64,000 nt of DNA from Macrolepiota albuminosa (Eukaryota > Basidiomycota > Agaricomycetes > Agaricales > Agaricaceae). The position numbers were made by a program, and so were the translations under genes. Below, in pieces: positions 58,482 through 64,000 of the stretch. Location of the stretch: the NCBI GenBank assembly GCA_027475525.1, contig JAMWFC010000083.1, positions 186,001 through 250,000 on the forward strand, written 5' to 3'. Within the stretch, counting starts at the first letter, position 1. Every line of letters starts with the position of its first letter. The notes under the pieces are model-generated. The model was not told the DNA's origin and ran no database searches. It saw only the letters and a list, made by a program, of their open reading frames with translations.

Positions 58482-59200
58482 ATTGTTTACCGGTTCTTCA
58501 GAAACATGCCTTTCACTAATAGAACATACTTCACACGTGGTGCTCAGTATTCTATTTGAACGTGTTGGCTTCCATTTACACAAGGCGCATCATGCACGAA
58601 TCCAAGATGGAGTTTTGGCTCCTGTCGCAACAGGGACATTTCGGTCTGAGGCTTGGAACAATGTTGTGTTATGTAGTCCTTGATTCATCAACTATCAGAG
58701 GCCTAGGTTGAACGTTGAAACGTTAAAGTTCCGCTCAAGTTTTGGAAAGATGTGTTCTGCATCATGTATATTATTACAGTTGCGGCACAATAACAAACAT
58801 CCTATTTTGGAAGCCTGAGTGGTAGGACTACGTGCAGCCGCCGGCTAGTCCCAGTGAACCGGATCTGTTTACCATTTCCCTTTTCATATACTCAATACAT
58901 ATCTTATTTAATGCCTGCACCTGAGACATTGTTTCCATCTTTCGCTCATAAATTATCTTAATATAATGGCGCCTCATCTCATCAACGCTGGAATGCCCGG
59001 TCCTCTTTCGGACAAGTTTGACTTCATGGGTGTTGAAGGGAATGACGAATAACTTCGGCTGGATTGCCATGATGTCATTCTATTGTCATATACACATATG
59101 TTTCTTTTACTTCATAAATTACACGCTTATTACTTTATTATGATACTTGTATGACACAATTATATATACATGTCTCTAAAAATACGATGTTGCACCCTGG
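58482..59200. other. Intergenic stretch, base composition becomes AT-rich
   Basis: No supported gene. An 80-codon minus frame (59070-58828) lacks recognisable features. The composition shift towards the copia element starts here. Confidence 0.4.
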
Positions 59201-59365
59201 AGTCAAACTATCTCTCAATACTTGACTCCAGGTATGTTATTTACTTTATGTCATTCTCAGCTTGTACTTATAATATCTCTTGATACTTGACTCCAGACTC
59301 TAGTCTAAATGTTGTCTATTAATTGTACACAAATATACATATTGTTCTGCTATAATGCTGCATCA

Positions 59366-59378
59366 GGTTATGGGCCCC
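59366..59378 (+). other. Primer-binding site matching the initiator tRNA-Met anticodon arm
   Basis: GGTTATGGGCCCC directly follows the LTR end CATCA. It is complementary to the anticodon stem-loop of initiator tRNA-Met (loop CAT) rather than to a tRNA 3' end, as in copia and Ty5, which prime from a half-tRNA. The first gag ATG (59370-59372) lies inside it. Confidence 0.7.
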
Positions 59379-60350
59379 ACCATTGCAAATGAGACCAACA
59401 CTTCTGAGATGTTACAGTTTCTGAAGTTCAATGATACAAACTACCATATCTGGTCTAATAATATGAAGTTGGCTTTACAGGCCAAGGCCCTGTGGGGTGT
59501 GGTATCTGGAAGAGAGCCTCATCCTCCAAAACCACCTGCCAAATACTCCAACCTCATGACTACTTTGTGCCCCACTGATGACCAACCTTCCCAAATTGTT
59601 TACAAAGAGGGATCTGACTTGATGAAGGCATTACAATCTAAAGATTTCTCAACTTGGCAGTCTGCTCATGATAAATATGAGCATTGGCTCAATAAAGACA
59701 ATTCTACCATGGGATTGATTCAAAATGCTATCAAATACATGCAGCACAAAACTATCATAAATCTTGACAGTTTCCAATAGATATGGGACCATATGCAGAA
59801 GAACCACATTGACCAACAGAGTGGCGTAAATGTTTATTACTACTATCAGCAAATATATGCCAAGAAATGGGATGGAAATTCACCTCTGACTGATCATCTC
59901 AGGTTCTATATGAATATCCATCACTGTTTCATTGAATCTGGACATACTGTTGATGACCTCACTATTCTTAATGCTATGCTGTTGTTGCTGCCTCATAATC
60001 CCATCTGGGAAGTTGTCAAGCAAAATTTATTGTTCTGCAGTACTTCTCTAACCCTCAAAATTGTGACTATGGAATTGTTATTTGTCCACAATAGGCTATC
60101 CCTCAAAAACAATAATTTGAATAAAACATTAGCCTTTGTGTCTACTGGGGACAACAATTTGAGTGGGAGTAAACCGAAAATTCATAATTCCAAAAGAAAA
60201 TTCAAAGCCAAATGCCAGCCAAAACCCAACAATATCTGCCACAATTGTGGAGACAAGGGCCATTGGAGTCTAAAGTATCCTAAGCTAGAGAGACCCAGAG
60301 GCTTTGAAAAGGCTAATATAACCATATCCCTTGTCAAGACTGACACTTAG
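59370..60350 (+). pseudogene. Copia gag, broken by one in-frame stop
   Basis: Seen: starts MGPTIANETNTSEMLQFLKF, then NDTNYHIWSNNMKLALQAKA, the gag helical region. TAG at 59778-59780 interrupts the frame after NLDSFQ; the same frame continues to 60350. Near the end CHNCGDKGHWSLKYP is a zinc knuckle whose last Cys is replaced by Tyr, so metal binding is probably lost. Known: Gag forms the particle and binds RNA. Confidence 0.8.
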
Positions 60351-60439
60351 AAAGTCAGTAAAGTCTTAATGGCTGTAAGGGCGACCTCTAGAGGCTGTGG
60401 CTCAGTCACACAGCTGGCAGAGGGAGATCCAAAGTGTAT

Positions 60440-60594
60440 TAGAGTATGTACTGACAATATCATAATAACTACTCACCTGGCAGAGAGAGATCCAAAGAGA
60501 ACAAGTCTAGGGATTCTAGAGTATGTACTGACAATATCATAATAACTACTCACCTGGCAGAGAGAGATCCAAAGAGAACAAGTCTAGGGATTCT
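60440..60594. repeat. Perfect 77-bp-period tandem duplication (copia region, first)
   Basis: Copies start at 60440 and 60517 and are identical over 78 bases. Confidence 0.95.
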
Positions 60595-60740
60595 CTATGC
60601 CAGGTTGGATGCTTCTGGGGCCTCTGAAGCATGGGAAACAACTGTACAGTACAACAAAACCTTAAAAACTCGAAAATTGACTAACCAAACAACTGTGCAA
60701 ACAAGGCAGGAAAACTCCGGACTTTAGAAGTCAGAAAGGC

Positions 60741-60895
60741 AAACTCTGGCTTATATAAGCAGTCTGGAAGCAGTGCTGAAGGGCCCACACTTGTCTGAAT
60801 GATAGCTAAAGAACCAGAAACTCTGGCTTATATAAGCAGTCTGGAAGCAGTGCTGAAGGGCCCACACTTGTCTGAATGATAGCTAAAGAACCAGA
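60741..60895. repeat. Perfect 77-bp-period tandem duplication (copia region, second)
   Basis: Copies start at 60741 and 60818 and are identical over 78 bases. The unit includes a TATATAA box. Confidence 0.95.
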
Positions 60896-61046
60896 GCATC
60901 TCAAAAGTTGAGAATAGTACTAACAAATAGTGTTGAGAGAATAGAAACAGCCAAATGAGAGAATGATAGAAGAAACAAGGAAATGAATGAAAGGAGAGTG
61001 AAGGAATAAGGAGTGAAAGAAGGAAGAAATGAGGAGTCCCCTGACA

Positions 61047-61412
61047 ATGGCTACTTATGACAGCATGCCCATGGAACTACTCCTTGATAGTGCTGCTTCA
61101 TGTCATATGGTGGCAGATCTTGATTATTTTGTGAACTATTAGGAAATAGAGAATCAGCACATTTCTGTAGGTGGAATGAATGTCTTATCTGTTACTGAAA
61201 AAGGAACAATCAAGTTTCAAACCTACCTTTTCAATGGAGTCAATGATGTATAGCTGTGTGACATCTTACATATCTCCATCCTTGGTGCAAACTTTATAAG
61301 CTTGGGACTACTTCAACATAGTGGCACTGCTATTAGTGGACTGGCCTATGGAATTAGTTTATCCTGGAATGGTCAAGAATTTTTGCACACCAACCTCATT
61401 GGCTCATACTGA
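61047..61412 (+). pseudogene. Copia protease region, broken
   Basis: Seen: MATYDSMPMELLLDSAASCH carries the D-S-A active-site triplet of retroviral-type aspartic proteases. The frame then continues with two internal TAG stops (after VNY and after GVNDV) through ILGANFISLGLLQHSG to TGA. It is in the same frame as gag. It probably cannot make active protein. Confidence 0.75.
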
Positions 61413-62624
61413 TAATGCCCAAAAGTAGATCAGTATGAAATATGGTTTACAGCTACTGACCAGTACACAATGCATTGTGCATGCTAAGTTTGAGGGAGTC
61501 CTGGGCAGTTCCTAGAGAACAAGTTAGAAATGAGTTAAATAGCAAGTTTTGGTAAGGGTCAGTAACAGGAGTCGGTAAGAGCTGTGCAGTAAGGAAAGTG
61601 TGCTTAGTGACAAAGTGCATCTAACTGAAAAGGAGATGCAGAAATGAGTAAGTGTGGCAACAGATGCAGCAAGAAAACTAGGAGCTTAGCAGTGACTAAG
61701 CTGCATAATTGCCTGCCATAGGTGCAAGGCACATAAGTTTCATAAGCATAACTGTAGCAAGCAGGCTAGAAGTGTCCAGACAGTTGGCAACTTTTGAACT
61801 TAGTCAGCTCAAAAGAAATCTGAAGTATAAGGTGAACTGAGGGGTGTAAACTGGGGTACTCTGTTCTGTTGGTAGCTAGTGACAATAGTAAGTATTTATA
61901 GTAAAATAAGTTCCCCATCACTAATTGGCTTAAGGGTTGCCAAAGAGCAGTGAACTGTAAGGAATGTGATTAAACATCATGCATTAAACTAAATAATGAG
62001 AAATGAAACAAGAAAGCTATCCATCTGACTGGGAAAGGGGTGCCAAGAGACATTAGACACCAGAGTAAACACCAAGCTGTCCATCATGAGTAAATAGCGT
62101 TATTTTTTATTTATAAGCACTGTCATTGACTAGCTGTGCTGCATGCTGATTGATTAATGCCAGCTGTCATTCCAGCTGCCACTGGCACTATCACTGATTG
62201 GATCTATTGCTTGCTGTGTATAGCCATTAAGTAAGGCTTAAAATAGATAAATTGTGTGTGCTAAATTTGAAACAAGCATGGCAAGGTGTCTGGAGCCGAT
62301 GCTGAGCCTGCTGTTGATGCACTTAGCCTGTGTAGAGTCCTATCAACATAGCACATTATACTGAATTGAAACTATAACCATGGGCATCACTGATAATAAT
62401 ATTGCTTTCATTGCTAATGAATCCACTATGTGACTCCAGAACCACCAACTGAGTCATATCAGCCTATAAACTATAAAAACAATGGTTAATTAGCATTTTG
62501 TAACTGATATCAACATTAAATTATTTTGAGAATATGATTGACTTTGCAGCAGCTGTGCAAAGAGAAAGTTGACCCAGCCTCCTTTTCCTGATTTAAGTCT
62601 GACCAAGTACAAATTAAATAAATT

Positions 62625-63110
62625 ATTGGTGATGGATTTGACAGGTCCAATGAGCATTGCTACCTGTGATGGAAATCATTATGCAATAGTCATAGTGGAA
62701 GCTAGCAAATGTTACCCTACCAGTTGACTTCTGAAAACTAAAAATGAGGTCAACAATGCCATACATGAAACTACTGTTTTATATGAGCAAAGTAGTGGAA
62801 AATTTGTGCAAATCATCAGAACCAATAATAGCAATAGATTTGTAAACTTAGTCCTATGAAAGTTTTGTGCTTTAAATGGCATCAAGCATCAGACAACTAA
62901 TCCATACTGTCTACAACAAAATGGCATAGCAAAGTGTAAAATAGCTGTTGTAATCAAAAAAATGTTTGTAGTATGCTCCATGGTGCAAAAATAGATCTGC
63001 AGTACTGGAGAGAAGCATTTATATATGCAGTTTACATTTGCTCTATTACTCCTACCTCTGCTTTGAAAGGGAAAATTCTCTATACTAAATGGTATGTTCA
63101 AAAGCCTGAC
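62625..63110 (+). pseudogene. Copia integrase core, broken
   Basis: Seen: MDLTGPMSIATCDGNHYAIV contains the first catalytic Asp. The second position reads RTNNSNRFVNL, where the usual Asp is Asn. NPYCLQQNGIAKCK marks the third block, with the catalytic Glu lost. Stops and a frameshift cut it into pieces. Known: integrase inserts the cDNA; this copy is inactive. Confidence 0.7.
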
Positions 63111-63739
63111 ATGACATATCTATGGATCTTTGAATTGCTAAGATGGGTGCATATGCTGAAAGAAGTCCAACAAGGAAAATTGAAATCTCATGCAGTCTAA
63201 GTAAGAATACTAGGCCAGTGGGCTGAAGAAACAAAAGGTTATAGACTGAAAGATTGAAAAATAGAAAACTTATTACCTTTCAAGATGTCAAGTTTTATGA
63301 AAACAATATGCCTAGTGAATTGGCATGTTTGGATCTGGGTTTAACATAGTCAATGACACAAGAAATTAATAATTTTATCAATATAACCACATATCCTGAA
63401 TTTAAATCACCAAGACAGGTTCTTATTCCAAGTGTTTCCTTTGAATCCAAAGTCAAGGCTCAGCTAAAAAATATCCAATTTTCAGACAGAAAATCAGAAA
63501 ACCTTATACTTACTAAGAAGTTATAATATCTGACTCCTATCATCAACCTTGATGCATGAAGCTACATCTATTGTCCCATCTCTAACACCTCAAAAAAGAA
63601 TCAAATAGAGCAATTTACCTCCTAGAGAGCACTCAACACATCTTAAAAAACTTTTGCTTAAATTTTGACAAGAATGGAGTAATGAACTTGAAAATTACAT
63701 GACTTTTGTAGTGGTATCTGACCTACACTTGAAAATGCA

Positions 63740-64000
63740 TTAAAATCTACAAATGCAGTTGAGTGGCAATAGACAATTACAAGCAAGTATCATCAGCTCA
63801 TTAATAAAGATGTGTCTGAAGAAATTGACAGCTTACCTCTAAAAAAAAGAGCTATAGGAAGTAAAGTTATACTGAAAGAAAAGCTTAACAAAAATAGTAA
63901 TTACACAAAATACAAAGCTTGTATTGTCACCCAAGAATTTTCTCAGATCTCTGGAACAGACTATGACAAAACATTCTGTTTAGTTGTTAAGCTTACTACT
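63740..64000 (+). pseudogene. Copia reverse transcriptase, N-terminal part, truncated by window end
   Basis: Seen: AVEWQ, a stop, then TSKYHQLINKDVSE, LPLKKRAIGSKVILKEKLNK and YTKYKACIVTQEFSQISGTD. These match the start of the copia-type RT domain (lysine-rich linker, then the KYKA..QEFSQ..G.DYD block). The region continues beyond 64000. Confidence 0.75.

Larger units (their letters stand above)
59200..64000 (+). mobile_element. Decayed Ty1/copia retrotransposon, truncated by window end
   Basis: Seen: in order, the 3' end of a presumed 5' LTR (ending ..CATCA at 59365), a primer-binding site, gag with zinc knuckle, a protease region with DSAASCHM, an integrase core region and the start of the reverse transcriptase. 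This gag-protease-integrase-RT order defines Ty1/copia. Stops, a frameshift and two long non-coding inserts (60351-61046, 61413-62620) show it is dead. The LTR left edge cannot be fixed without the 3' LTR, so the start coordinate is approximate. Confidence 0.85.

Overview
This window is nuclear DNA of a filamentous basidiomycete, most likely an agaricomycete. The genes are cut by many 45-60 nt introns and code for fungal housekeeping proteins: a p47/Shp1-type Cdc48 cofactor, eIF3a, the Cch1 calcium channel and the KEOPS kinase Bud32. Around them lie families typical of mushroom genomes: HMG-box factors, a P450, a spherulin-4-like secreted protein, F-box proteins and an ankyrin protein. I found no bacterial operons, CRISPR arrays or organellar genes. 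Species cannot be told from the sequence alone. All names come from reading translations and motifs; no database was searched. 

Layout: 0-1.5 kb, AT-rich ankyrin gene (+) built from 99-nt exons. 2.2-3.3 kb, single-pass membrane protein (-). 3.6-5.15 kb, SHP1/p47 (-). 7.2-8.5 kb, HMG-box gene 1 (-). 10.6-11.6 kb, unresolved coding-like block (-). 12.15-16.46 kb, Ngaro-like tyrosine-recombinase retrotransposon 1, lacking its reverse-transcriptase core. 16.7-19.9 kb, eIF3a (+). 20.3-21.25 kb, hypothetical protein (-). 22.7-30.5 kb, CCH1 (-). 31.85-32.9 kb, HMG-box gene 2 (+). 34.0-35.1 kb, BUD32 (-). 35.7-36.1 kb, small hypothetical protein (+). 36.77-36.92 kb, SINE-like block. 39.2-41.6 kb, P450 (+). 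42.0-43.0 kb, spherulin-4-like gene (-). 44.66-45.34 kb, Cys-rich protein (-). 45.4-45.5 kb, intron-containing tRNA-Gly(UCC) (-). 45.6-51.6 kb, Ngaro-like element 2, with gag, RT-RNase H and recombinase all present. 52.15-53.57 kb, F-box gene 1 (+). 54.4-57.0 kb, multi-pass membrane protein (-). 57.27-58.48 kb, F-box gene 2 (+). 59.37 kb to the end, a decayed AT-rich Ty1/copia element running off the window. 

The two HMG-box genes are outward-facing paralogues 23 kb apart that share an intron position and a strongly conserved promoter block. The two Ngaro-like elements are different families in the same orientation, and both have the split direct-repeat layout A1-ORFs-B1-A2-B2. 

The most useful unexpected signal is technical. 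Six unrelated places carry a perfect tandem duplication with a period of exactly 77 bp. This looks like untrimmed k-mer overlaps (k=77) at assembly joins, and it affects CCH1, element 2 and the copia element. I did not find a convincing new multi-gene system. The best biological leads are the HMG pair, the terminal CAAAGA of element 2, the apparently spliced gag, the one-exon-per-repeat ankyrin gene and the half-tRNA primer site of the copia element.
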